From contig NZ_JACCEM010000004.1 in NCBI RefSeq assembly GCF_013416525.1, forward strand, positions 248,001 to 312,000: DNA of 64,000 nucleotides. The letters are read 5' to 3'. Position 1 is the stretch's first letter. The number at the start of each line of letters is the position of its first letter. This document shows positions 47,747-56,119 of the stretch, one piece after another. The notes below the pieces were generated by a model. The model had not been told where the DNA came from and searched no databases. It was given only the letters and a program-made list of their open reading frames with translations. The position numbers and the translations under genes were made by a program. This DNA comes from Parapusillimonas granuli. Its GTDB lineage: Bacteria > Pseudomonadota > Gammaproteobacteria > Burkholderiales > Burkholderiaceae_B.

Positions 47747-48576
47747 GCCTGTACCTCCTTCGCCTGTACCGTCTCGATGGCCTTTCTTCCCAGGCGCCTC
47801 ACCAGATGCCTGCGGAAGCGCGCGCTTGCGTGATGGTCGTCCTGCGCCTGCAGATCCCAGGCGAATTCATTGAGCGCATCGTCGATGCCGGATTCGTCCA
47901 GCCCTTCCCATTCGCGCACCATCGGGCGGTCCGCGACGCCCCCCACCGCCAGACGGACGCGCCGCCCGTCGGCCACGGCGGCCACCGCCGCCATCGCGAA
48001 ATCCCCGTGCCGGGCGGCGAACTCCTGGAACGCCACCCGCTGCCCCGGCCTGGCCAGGGGAAAATGCACTTCCTCGACCAGTTCGTCGGGCCGGCGGGCC
48101 GTGGTCAGCATGCCCTGGAAGAATTCGGCCGCCTTCAGGCTGCGCCGCGATTTCTTGCTGCGCAGCACGACGGCGCCGTCCAGCGCCGTCAGCACCAGCG
48201 GCAGTTCCGCGCTGGGGTCCGCGTGTGCGACCGAACCGCAGACGGTGCCGCGGTTCCGGATCTGGAAATGGGAGATATAGGGAATCGCCCGCGCCAGCAA
48301 AGGGACTTCGTCGGCCAGCCCGGCGCGCCATTCCACGCTGGCCTGCGTCGCCGCGGCCCCGACCGCCAGATGCCCTTTCTCGACGCGCACGTAGTTCAGG
48401 TCCGCCGTGGCGGAGACGTCGATCAGGGCGGACGGCTGCGCGAGGCGCATGTTCAGCACCGCCATCAGGGATTGCCCGCCCGCGAGAATCCGGGCGTCGC
48501 CGCCCAGCTGGGCCAGCAAGGCGACCGCCTCTTCCGCGGACCCGGCGGCCAGGTAGTCAAATGCATATGGCTTCAT
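47743..48576 (-). CDS. hmfB: Molybdenum hydroxylase FAD-binding subunit (HmfB)
   Basis: A 277-residue CoxM-type flavoprotein. FAD contacts are ARILAGGQSLMAVLNMRLAQP and the second motif IRNRGTVCGSVAHADPSAELP, followed by the CO-dehydrogenase flavoprotein C-terminal domain. It takes electrons from the 2Fe-2S subunit and passes them on, presumably towards the respiratory chain. A strong GAGGAGG site lies upstream of the ATG at 48576, which also overlaps the large subunit stop by four bases. Confidence 0.88.
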   Translation of the reverse strand: MKPYAFDYLAAGSAEEAVALLAQLGGDARILAGGQSLMAVLNMRLAQPSALIDVSATADLNYVRVEKGHLAVGAAATQASVEWRAGLADEVPLLARAIPYISHFQIRNRGTVCGSVAHADPSAELPLVLTALDGAVVLRSKKSRRSLKAAEFFQGMLTTARRPDELVEEVHFPLARPGQRVAFQEFAARHGDFAMAAVAAVADGRRVRLAVGGVADRPMVREWEGLDESGIDDALNEFAWDLQAQDDHHASARFRRHLVRRLGRKAIETVQAKEVQA

Positions 48577-51569
48577 TTCGCCCTCCTCAGGAACCGCAGC
48601 AGGCGCGCCCAGAGCGAAAGCCGAGCCTTGGCGGCGCCGCCGCCCGACGCCTGCCGGCCCAGCTGCTCGAACAGCTGGCCGAGGACGATGCGCGCGGCGC
48701 CTTCCAGCATCCGCCCGCCCACCGCGGCCACTTTGCCCGACACCTGGGCCTCGTAGTCGTACTTGAGCAGCGTGCCGCCCGCATTGGATTCCAGCCTTAC
48801 CATGCCGGTGCCCTGCGCGGAACCGACGCTGGACAGCCCCGCGCCGGACAGCCGCAGGCTGTTCGGCGGGTCGAGCTCGCTCAGGCTCACCTCGGCCGCA
48901 TAGCGGGCCTTGATCATTCCGATGCCCACCGTCACGTCGGCCTTGTACCGGTTCTTGCCCGTGCTCTGCAGCGCATTGCAGCCCGGAATCACCTTCGCCA
49001 GAGCGTTCGGGTCCAGCAGCACGGCGAACACCGCTTCCCGGTCGGCGGCCAGCTGGACTTCGCCGCTCGCGGTCAGGGCCTTGCCGCCCTTGGCCGGCGG
49101 CGGCGCCGCGTCGGCCGGCGCCCGGGTGGAGGGCGGGTCCTCGATGCCGATCAGGTCCATCACCCGGGACGGCGTGAGCGGCAGCATGAGGTCCTTGACG
49201 GAGAGCGCGTCGGCCACGGCATTGGCGATGCACGGCGGCGTGCTCATGTTGTTGCCCTCGCCCAGGCCCTTGGCGCCCAGCGGGGTGAACGGCGACCAGG
49301 TTTCCTGATGCACGATCACGGGCTCCGGCACCTCGCAGCTGGTGGGCACCAGATAATCGGCGAACGTGCCCGACAGAAAGCTGCCGTCCGGGCCGTACTG
49401 GAATTCCTCCATCAGGGCGGCGCCCAGCCCCTGCGCGAAGGCGCCCCGGATCTGGCCGTCGGCCAGCGCGGGATTCAGCAGGCGGCCGGCGTCATGGCCG
49501 GTGACGTAGCGGTCTATCCGCACGCGGCCGGTGTCGCGGTCGACCTCGACCCCGCAGAAATCGAAAGTGAAGCTGTAGGCGGCCGAGGTGTTCACGCGCT
49601 CCTCTTCGTCGGGCGGCGTCAGTTGCTCGGGCGTCCAGAAAACGGTCTCCCGCACCGGGGGCTCCATGCCTTCGGGCAACAGCCCGGGCGCCCAGTGCGA
49701 GCTGCCCGCCGTGCGGGTGAAAGGCAGGCTGCGCGAGGCGTCGCCCTTGACCTGGATTTTCCCGTCCCGGAACTCGAGCTCATCGGGCCGGCAGTCCAGC
49801 TGCCTGGCGGCGATGCGCGCCAGCTTGTCGCGCAGCCGGGTGGCGGCCAGGTGCACGGTGCCCGCCACCGCCCCCGCGAAGCGGCTGGAATAATTGCCCG
49901 CGGCGACCGACCAGGCGTCCTTCTGCGTGTCGAAATCCACGTTCACGGTGATCTGGCCGGGATCCAGCCCGAACACGTCGGCCGCCACCTGGGCGCATAC
50001 CGTCCGGTGGCCCTGGCCCGCGGGGGACGAAGCCACCACCACCGTCAATCCGCCCAGGGGATCCACGCTGATGGTGGCCGCGGCGATGGCGCCGTTCTTC
50101 GGACCCGCCTTGGCGCGCATTTCGGGGGTGAGCGCGATGGTGATGTAGCCCATGTTGGAGATGGAGGGCTCGACGATGGCGCAAAAGCCGATTCCATACA
50201 GCCTGCCCTCGGCACGGGCGGCGGCGCGGCGCTGGCAGAGTTCGTCCAGCCCGCCTTGCGCCACGGCCTTGTCCATCAGGCGCTCGTAGTCTCCCGAATC
50301 GAGCAGCGCGCCGGCGATCGCCCGGTACGGGAAGGCATCGGGCCGCACGAAATTGCGCCGGTACACGGTTAGCGGATCGATGCCGAGCTCCACCGAGATG
50401 CGCTGCATCAGCCGTTCGAGCATGAAATAGACTTGCGGGCCGCCGAACCCGCGCACCAGCCCGGTGGGCATCTTGTTGGTGAGCAGGATGCGATTGCGGA
50501 CCTTCAGGTGGCGGATGGCATAGGCGCCGGTCAGCACGCCGTGCATGCGGTAGAAGCTCGCCGGCTCGGGCGCGCGCAGATAGGCGCCGCAGTCGTCCAC
50601 CTGATCGTAGTCCAGCGCGATGATGCGCCCCTCCGCATCGACCGCGGCCTCCAGCCGGGTCAGGCGCCCGGTGGCGGTGGTGGCCGCGACCAGGTGCTCC
50701 AGGCGGTCCTCGACCCACTTGACCGGCGCGCCGGCCTTGCGCGCCGCCAGGCACATCAGCACGATGTAGGGAAAAACCGCCTGCTTGACGCCGAAGCTGC
50801 CGCCGGAGTCGCGGAAGCCCCGGTGCCGGAGCTGGGTGCCCGGCACGTTCAGGGCCAGCGCCATGACCGTATGCAGCGAGAACGGCCCCATGAAGTTGGA
50901 GCTGGCTTCATAGCCGTCTTCGGGGGAGATGTACTCGGCGATGACGACCGCGCCTTCGATCGGCGTACAGGAATTGCGCGGATACTTCGCGGTCAGTTCG
51001 ATCCGATGGGCCGCCGTGGCGAATGCCTGGTCCGGGTTGCCATAGCTGAAGTTCCGCTCGCTGACGACGTTGCCGCCGACCTTGTCGTGCAGCACCGGCG
51101 CATCCCCGGACAGCGCCTGCTCGATCTCCACGGCCACCGGCAGCGGCTCGTAGGCGGCCTCGACCAGGTCCGCGCCGTCTTCGGCGATGTAGCGGGATTC
51201 CGCGACCACCACCGCGACGGGCTCGCCCACGTAGCGCACCCTGTCCATGGCCAGCGCCCATTGTTCCATGGGCTGCTTGACGCCGACGACGAAAGGCCGG
51301 GACCAGGCCCTGACGTCCTCGCCGGTCAGCACCGTCCTGACGCCCGGCAGCGCCAGGGCCGCCTGGGCATTCACGCCCAGCAGGCGGGCATGGGCGTGCG
51401 GCGAGCGCACGACGGCGGCGTAGAGCGTGCCGGGCTTGACGCCCACATCGTCGCCGTAGCGTCCACGCCCCGTCAACAGGGTGGCATCCTCGATGCGTTC
51501 CGCGCGGCGGCCGACATGCGGCCGTTCAGCCGCCGCGGCCCCGGTCCGATCCTCTACTTGCTGCTGCAT
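48573..51569 (-). CDS. hmfA: Molybdenum hydroxylase large subunit fused to a CoxG domain (2-furoyl-CoA dehydrogenase, HmfA)
   Basis: A 998-residue protein with two parts. Residues 1-810 are a xanthine-oxidase-family catalytic subunit with RGFGGPQ at 373-379 and the catalytic Glu at 771 in GAKGLGEGNN. The CO dehydrogenase active-site loop AYxCSFR is absent, so it is not a form I CO dehydrogenase. After a Pro/Ala-rich linker (about 812-832), residues about 835-975 form an SRPBCC/CoxG domain, and the end is basic and hydrophobic (LSLWARLLRFLRRAK), possibly a membrane anchor. It would hydroxylate furoyl-CoA at C5. It is first of the three subunit genes. Confidence 0.83.
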   Translation of the reverse strand: MQQQVEDRTGAAAAERPHVGRRAERIEDATLLTGRGRYGDDVGVKPGTLYAAVVRSPHAHARLLGVNAQAALALPGVRTVLTGEDVRAWSRPFVVGVKQPMEQWALAMDRVRYVGEPVAVVVAESRYIAEDGADLVEAAYEPLPVAVEIEQALSGDAPVLHDKVGGNVVSERNFSYGNPDQAFATAAHRIELTAKYPRNSCTPIEGAVVIAEYISPEDGYEASSNFMGPFSLHTVMALALNVPGTQLRHRGFRDSGGSFGVKQAVFPYIVLMCLAARKAGAPVKWVEDRLEHLVAATTATGRLTRLEAAVDAEGRIIALDYDQVDDCGAYLRAPEPASFYRMHGVLTGAYAIRHLKVRNRILLTNKMPTGLVRGFGGPQVYFMLERLMQRISVELGIDPLTVYRRNFVRPDAFPYRAIAGALLDSGDYERLMDKAVAQGGLDELCQRRAAARAEGRLYGIGFCAIVEPSISNMGYITIALTPEMRAKAGPKNGAIAAATISVDPLGGLTVVVASSPAGQGHRTVCAQVAADVFGLDPGQITVNVDFDTQKDAWSVAAGNYSSRFAGAVAGTVHLAATRLRDKLARIAARQLDCRPDELEFRDGKIQVKGDASRSLPFTRTAGSSHWAPGLLPEGMEPPVRETVFWTPEQLTPPDEEERVNTSAAYSFTFDFCGVEVDRDTGRVRIDRYVTGHDAGRLLNPALADGQIRGAFAQGLGAALMEEFQYGPDGSFLSGTFADYLVPTSCEVPEPVIVHQETWSPFTPLGAKGLGEGNNMSTPPCIANAVADALSVKDLMLPLTPSRVMDLIGIEDPPSTRAPADAAPPPAKGGKALTASGEVQLAADREAVFAVLLDPNALAKVIPGCNALQSTGKNRYKADVTVGIGMIKARYAAEVSLSELDPPNSLRLSGAGLSSVGSAQGTGMVRLESNAGGTLLKYDYEAQVSGKVAAVGGRMLEGAARIVLGQLFEQLGRQASGGGAAKARLSLWARLLRFLRRAK

Positions 51570-51601
51570 GGCCTACGACCTCTCGCTTCGAAACCGGCTG
51601 C

Positions 51602-52582
51602 TCAATTGGCCTTGATTCCGGTGGCCTTGACGACCTTGGACCACTTGTCCATCTGAGCCTGGAAGAATTTCTGGAAATCCTCCGGGGAACCGCTCAGCGT
51701 CTCGACGCCCTGCTTGGCGAAGATGTCCTGCACTTCCGGCGTGGCGATCGCCTTCTGCAACTCGGCGTTGATCTTGGCCACGATTTCCTTCGGGGTGCCG
51801 GCCGGCGCGAACAGCCCGTAGGGCACGGCCACTTCGAAATCGGGATAGCCCTGCTCGGCGACGGTGGGCACGTCGGGCGCCAGCTTGGACCTTTCCTTGC
51901 TAGTAATGGCCAGCGCGCGCATCTTGCCGGCCTGAACGTGCGGGAGCACGTGCGGCACGTTGTCGAACATCACGTCGACCTGCCCGCCCAGCAGATCGGT
52001 GATCATGGGCGCGCTGCCCTTGTAGGGAATCTGCGTCAGCTGGGCGCCGGTCTCGTTCTTGAAATACTCCATCGTGACGTGGTTCGAGCTGCCGTTGCCG
52101 GCCGATGCGTAGTTGAACTTGCCGGGCTCCGCCTTGGCGCGCGCGACCAGGTCGGCGACGGTCTTGATCGGCGAATCGGCGCGGACCACCAGCAGATTGC
52201 GCGATTGCGCGCCGGCGATGACGGGCACGAAATCCTTCGCCGTGTCATAGGGCAGCTTCTCGTGCAGATACTGGTTCAGGATCAGCGGAAAGCCGTTGAT
52301 CAGCAAGGTGTAGCCGTCCGGCGTGGCGCGCGCCACCATCTCTGTGCCCACGATGGTGCCCGCCCCGCCCTTGTTCTCGACCACGACCGGCTGGCCCCAC
52401 GCCTCCTGCAGCTTGCGGGCGAACAGCCGCCCCAGCGTGTCATTGAAACCGCCCGGCGCGTAGGGCACCACGATGCGTATCATTTTTTCCGGATACTTGG
52501 CGGCGGCGTCGGCCGCGTGCGCCACGGTCGCCGCCAGGCACAGGCCTGCCGCCGCCAGGAACTTCATACCAAAATGCTTCAT
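51602..52582 (-). CDS. Bug-family periplasmic solute receptor
   Basis: A 326-residue Bug/TctC-type receptor. The signal peptide MKHFGMKFLAAAGLCLAATVAHA is followed by IRIVVPYAPGGFNDTLGR, NKGGAGTIVGTEMVA and IPYKGSAPMITDLLGGQ. GAGGAG lies six bases before the ATG at 52582 and directly abuts the ATG at 52588, so 52582 is preferred. It precedes hmfA by 32 bases and probably binds the carboxylic acid fed into the pathway. The loop sequence PGGFNDTLGR is shared with the next receptor gene, so the two are close paralogues. Confidence 0.93.
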   Translation of the reverse strand: MKHFGMKFLAAAGLCLAATVAHAADAAAKYPEKMIRIVVPYAPGGFNDTLGRLFARKLQEAWGQPVVVENKGGAGTIVGTEMVARATPDGYTLLINGFPLILNQYLHEKLPYDTAKDFVPVIAGAQSRNLLVVRADSPIKTVADLVARAKAEPGKFNYASAGNGSSNHVTMEYFKNETGAQLTQIPYKGSAPMITDLLGGQVDVMFDNVPHVLPHVQAGKMRALAITSKERSKLAPDVPTVAEQGYPDFEVAVPYGLFAPAGTPKEIVAKINAELQKAIATPEVQDIFAKQGVETLSGSPEDFQKFFQAQMDKWSKVVKATGIKAN

Positions 52583-52668
52583 TTTCATCTCCTCGGTAAT
52601 AGAAACAACGATGCGCGGGCTTGAAGGCCCCTTCCACGCCGCGCCTTGACAAACCCGGCCGGCGCCTC

Positions 52669-53703
52669 CTACTGGGCTTCGATCTTGGCTTCCTGGACCA
52701 CGCGCTTCCACAGGTCGAGCTGGCCGTTGATGAAGTCGGCGAACGCCGCGCGGCTGCCGCCGTCGGGCGTCACTCCCTGTTCGGCGAACACCTGCTTGAC
52801 GTCGTCCATCTGGAGCACCTTGTTCATTTCCCGGTTCAGCGTCGCCAGGATGTCGTCCGGCGTGCCCGCGGGCGCAACGAATCCGTGCCAGGAAGAAACC
52901 TCGTATCCCGCCACCCCGGCCTCGGTCACGGTGGGCACATCGGGCAGCACGGGCGAACGCGTGGCATGCCCGATCGCGATGGGGCGGATCTTGCCCGACT
53001 GGATGAAGGGCAAGGCATGCGGCAGCGCGTCGAACGCGACCTCGATCTGGCCTCCCGCCAGGTCGGTGAGCATGGGCGTGCTGCCCTTGTACGGCACCTG
53101 CGTCAGGGAAATCTTGGCCATGCCTTCAAACAGCGCCATGGCCAGGTGGTTCGAAGAACCCGGGCCGGACGAACCATAGTTGATCGCGCCGGGATTCTTG
53201 CGCGCCTTCTCCAGCAGGTCGGACATGGAGCGGATGGACGACTCGGCATTGACCACGAGCACCATGGGCGAACGCCCCGCCAGCATGATGGGCGCGAAAT
53301 CCTTGCGCGTGTCGTAGGCGATGTTCTTGTACAGCCAGGGATTGGCCGCGAAAGGAAATTGCACCACCAGCAGGGTGTGGCCGTCGGCCGGCGACTTGGC
53401 CGCCTGCGAGGTGCCGATCATGGTGCCCGCGCCCGGCTTGTTGTCCACGATGAAGGACTGCCCGAAGATGTCTCCCAGCTTGTTGCCCATCAGCCTGCCC
53501 AGGGTGTCGTTGAAGCCGCCGGCCGGATACGGCACGATGATCTTCACGGGCTTCTCGGGGTACGCCGCCGCCGCGGGGGCCGCCAGGCCGGCTCCCGCCA
53601 GCGACACTGCCACGGTCGCCAGCAAGGCGCGGCGCAGCCTGCGGAAAGCCCGCCCCGGGCGAATCGCGCCGGATCGGTTTGTCTCTTCATTTTTATTGAA
53701 CAT
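52669..53703 (-). CDS. Bug-family periplasmic solute receptor
   Basis: A 344-residue Bug/TctC-type receptor with an N-terminal Arg-rich signal peptide ending near residue 46 (AAPAAAAYPEK). The family segments VKIIVPYPAGGFNDTLGR, DNKPGAGTMIGTSQAA and VPYKGSTPMLTDLAGGQ are present. Its start overlaps the end of the enolase-family gene by 11 bases, so it is translated from the same message. Paired receptors in one operon may bind related substrates or stereoisomers. Confidence 0.93.
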   Translation of the reverse strand: MFNKNEETNRSGAIRPGRAFRRLRRALLATVAVSLAGAGLAAPAAAAYPEKPVKIIVPYPAGGFNDTLGRLMGNKLGDIFGQSFIVDNKPGAGTMIGTSQAAKSPADGHTLLVVQFPFAANPWLYKNIAYDTRKDFAPIMLAGRSPMVLVVNAESSIRSMSDLLEKARKNPGAINYGSSGPGSSNHLAMALFEGMAKISLTQVPYKGSTPMLTDLAGGQIEVAFDALPHALPFIQSGKIRPIAIGHATRSPVLPDVPTVTEAGVAGYEVSSWHGFVAPAGTPDDILATLNREMNKVLQMDDVKQVFAEQGVTPDGGSRAAFADFINGQLDLWKRVVQEAKIEAQ

Positions 53704-54880
53704 ATGCGGGTCCCTCTATGGGTGGATGTTTCAGTAGAAATTCCTCGTCGACTTCCACGCCGATGCCGGGGGCCTCCAGCGGCCGGACACAGCCGTTTCC
53801 GTCGAGCGCGTACGGCGCGTGGACCAGTTCGTCGCGCAGCAGGTTGTTGCGCGAGGCGTCGGCTTCAAAATAGCCGGGGTTGTCGACGGCGCAGAGAAAA
53901 TGGACCGTGGCCGCCATGTTGATCCCGGTCATCGAGATGTGCGGATGAACCGGCAGGTGGTAGGCGGAGGCCATCGCCGCGATGCGCAGGCATTCGGTCA
54001 GCCCGCCCGCCTTGGAAAGGTCGGGCTGCAGCACGGAAACGACCCGGTCGTCGATCAGGCGCGTGAATTCGAAGCGGGTGTAGTGGTTTTCCCCGGCGGC
54101 GAACGGCAGCTTGCCGAACGGTCGCGCCAGTTCATAGCTGCGGTAATCATGCGGGGCGAAAGGCTCTTCCAGCCAGCCCACGTTCAATTCGTCGAGCGCC
54201 GGCATAGCCCGCGCCGCGTCTTCCAGGCTGTAGGCCATCATGGCGTCGGTCATGATGCGCACGCCGTCGCCCAGGGCCTTGCGCACCGCCGCGACCCGCG
54301 CGAGATCCCGCTCGACACGGTCGCCGATCCGCAGCTTGATCGCCGTGTAGCCGCGCTCGACGTGCCCGGATGCTTCCTGGACCAGGCTGTCGGGCTCCTG
54401 CCAGCCCAGCGCCACGCCGCCGGCATACGCGGCCAGCGGGCGCGAGGACCCGCCCAGCAGGCGGTACAAGGGCAGGCCCGCGGCCTTGCCGCGTATGTCC
54501 CACAAAGCCATGTCCAGCCCGCTCATCGCCAGGACGCAGGCGGCTCCCAGCCCCATGCCGCGCACCTGCCGCTCATAGATCCGGCGCCAGATGCCGACCG
54601 TGTCGCCGGCGTCGTGGCCGAGCGCCATGTCACGCAAGGCGGTGTTGATGAAATGCGCAATCGTGGTGTGCGCGCGCCCATGATGGGATTCTCCGTAGCC
54701 CACCAGGCCGCAGTCCGTCGTCACCTTGACGATCACGGCGTCGCGCTTGACGGCGCGCCCGACGCCCAGCGTCACGCCGCTGCCGGCGGGCACCGGCACC
54801 GACACCGGATACGCCCGCAGGTCGCGGATGCGCAGCGCTTCCGCCCCGCGCCGACCGCCGTGCCCATCGATTACCGACAT
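53693..54880 (-). CDS. Mandelate racemase/muconate lactonizing enzyme-family protein
   Basis: A 395-residue enolase-superfamily enzyme. Metal ligands are D212, E238 or E239, and E264 (TDAMMAYS, WLEEPF, AGENHY). The base motif is K182-L-R184 rather than the KxK of mandelate racemase, while a His pair is present at 312/314 (VHPHISMTG). One-base chemistry (acid-sugar or hydroxy-acid dehydration, or epimerisation) is possible; the substrate is unknown. GGGAGG lies just before the ATG at 54880. It is the first gene of the catabolic run and diverges from the LysR gene. Confidence 0.88.
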   Translation of the reverse strand: MSVIDGHGGRRGAEALRIRDLRAYPVSVPVPAGSGVTLGVGRAVKRDAVIVKVTTDCGLVGYGESHHGRAHTTIAHFINTALRDMALGHDAGDTVGIWRRIYERQVRGMGLGAACVLAMSGLDMALWDIRGKAAGLPLYRLLGGSSRPLAAYAGGVALGWQEPDSLVQEASGHVERGYTAIKLRIGDRVERDLARVAAVRKALGDGVRIMTDAMMAYSLEDAARAMPALDELNVGWLEEPFAPHDYRSYELARPFGKLPFAAGENHYTRFEFTRLIDDRVVSVLQPDLSKAGGLTECLRIAAMASAYHLPVHPHISMTGINMAATVHFLCAVDNPGYFEADASRNNLLRDELVHAPYALDGNGCVRPLEAPGIGVEVDEEFLLKHPPIEGPAYVQ

Positions 54881-54996
54881 TCCGCCTCCCGTTCGCTTCA
54901 GACCGCATCCGGCCCCGCAGGGCTGGACGACATGATGAAGAAGCGAGTGTAGTGCCGGCCGATAATCAGATCAATTAATATATAGTTATTGTTTTA

Positions 54997-55011
54997 ATCA
55001 TTATTAATGAT
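54997..55011. promoter_or_regulatory. Palindrome in the AT-rich divergent spacer
   Basis: ATCATTATTAATGAT is a perfect 15-bp palindrome with one central base, inside a strongly AT-rich spacer (about 54960-55130) between the operon head gene and the divergent LysR gene. It is a likely LysR or nucleoid-protein binding site. Confidence 0.5.
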
Positions 55012-55080
55012 GTTTATGAATGTGTCTCTTCATGATTTATGCCATATACTTCATCAATCTGAAAAAAATAGCGGTTTTTA

Positions 55081-55101
55081 AATATCATTATTTTTGATAT
55101 T
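55081..55101. promoter_or_regulatory. Inverted repeat close to the LysR gene start
   Basis: AATATCA-N7-TGATATT is a perfect 7-bp dyad with an AT-only spacer, 37 bases before the LysR start codon. It contains T-N11-A as in LysR-type autoregulatory sites. Confidence 0.55.
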
Positions 55102-55137
55102 AAAAATCACTATTGCTTTGGACCTAAAAGGAAGGCC

Positions 55138-56067
55138 ATGGAATTACGCCAGATCCAATATTTCGTCTGCCTGTTCGAAGAAGGCACGGTCACCCGGGCG
55201 GCGAAGCGGCTCAACATCGTGCAGCCCGCGCTCAGCATGCAGATCGCAAAGCTGGAAGAAGAACTGGGCCAGAAGCTTTTTGAACGCAGCCAGCAAGGCA
55301 TGCAGCCCACCAATGCCGGCAGGCAGATGTACCGGCTGTTCCTTCCCATCCTGCGCGACATCGTCCATGCGCGCGACCAGCTGCTGCACACCGACGGCGA
55401 ACTCAGCGGCCACGTCAATGTCGGCATGATCGCGTCCATCGCGCAGGGCGTCCTGGCGGACGCCCTGCGCGAATACGCCGAATCCCATCCCAAAGTCACC
55501 ATCACGGTGGCCGACGGCTACAGCACCATGCTGGCGGACTGGGTGGCGGGCGGCCAGCTGGACGCCGCCGTCATCAACAAGCCCAGGCGGCCCCTGGGGC
55601 TGAACATGGACCACATCATCGACGAGGACCTCACGCTGATCACCAGCACCGACTACCGGCAATCCCTGCCGCCCAGCGTGCCCTTCCGCACTGTCCAGGA
55701 GCTCGAACTGGCGCTGCCCACGCGCCACCATGGCTTGCGCGCCATCCTGGAAAGCTTCGCCCAGGCGGAAGACGTCGACCTTTCCCCGAAGCTGGAAACC
55801 GACTCCGTCATTTCCATCCTGAAACTGGTCGAGCGCACCCAGTTCGCCACCATCCTGCCGCGCATCTCCATCGCCAACCGCCAGGAGCGGTACGGGCTGC
55901 GCTGCTATCCCATCGTCTCGCCCCGCCTCGTCCGGCAGGTGGTGTGCGTCACGCACCCGCGGCGCCCCCTGAGCCCGGCCAGCGCCGCATTCATCGCCAT
56001 CATCACCAAGCGCCTGCGGTCTCTCGACACGCCCTCCGAACCGGACGCGCCGCCGGCCGAGGCCTGA
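55138..56067 (+). CDS. LysR-family transcriptional regulator
   Basis: A 309-residue LysR protein with the HTH MELRQIQYFVCLFEEGTVTRAAKRLNIVQPALSMQIAKLE at residues 1-60 in pattern (split here only as a description of the helix-turn-helix) and a two-lobed effector domain from about 90. AAGGAAG lies five bases before the ATG. It diverges from the twelve-gene run across about 257 bases with two palindromes, so it is the natural regulator of the furan-type operon, possibly responding to a CoA ester or the free acid. The final residues are Pro/Ala-rich. Confidence 0.92.
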   Translation: MELRQIQYFVCLFEEGTVTRAAKRLNIVQPALSMQIAKLEEELGQKLFERSQQGMQPTNAGRQMYRLFLPILRDIVHARDQLLHTDGELSGHVNVGMIASIAQGVLADALREYAESHPKVTITVADGYSTMLADWVAGGQLDAAVINKPRRPLGLNMDHIIDEDLTLITSTDYRQSLPPSVPFRTVQELELALPTRHHGLRAILESFAQAEDVDLSPKLETDSVISILKLVERTQFATILPRISIANRQERYGLRCYPIVSPRLVRQVVCVTHPRRPLSPASAAFIAIITKRLRSLDTPSEPDAPPAEA

Positions 56068-56119
56068 GGCGCTTTCCCAACCGCCGGCGCAAGGCCCGGC
56101 GCCCCTGCACAGACACGAC

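Noticed and set aside
48573-51569. Aerobic CO dehydrogenase (CoxL) reading of the molybdenum subunit
   Set aside because: The form I active-site loop AYxCSFR is missing (RGFGGPQ instead), and the flanking ligase, UbiD, UbiX and crotonase genes point to an aryl-CoA or furoyl-CoA hydroxylase.
53693-54880. True mandelate racemase
   Set aside because: The second Lys of the KxK base motif is Arg, so racemisation by the two-base mechanism is unlikely.
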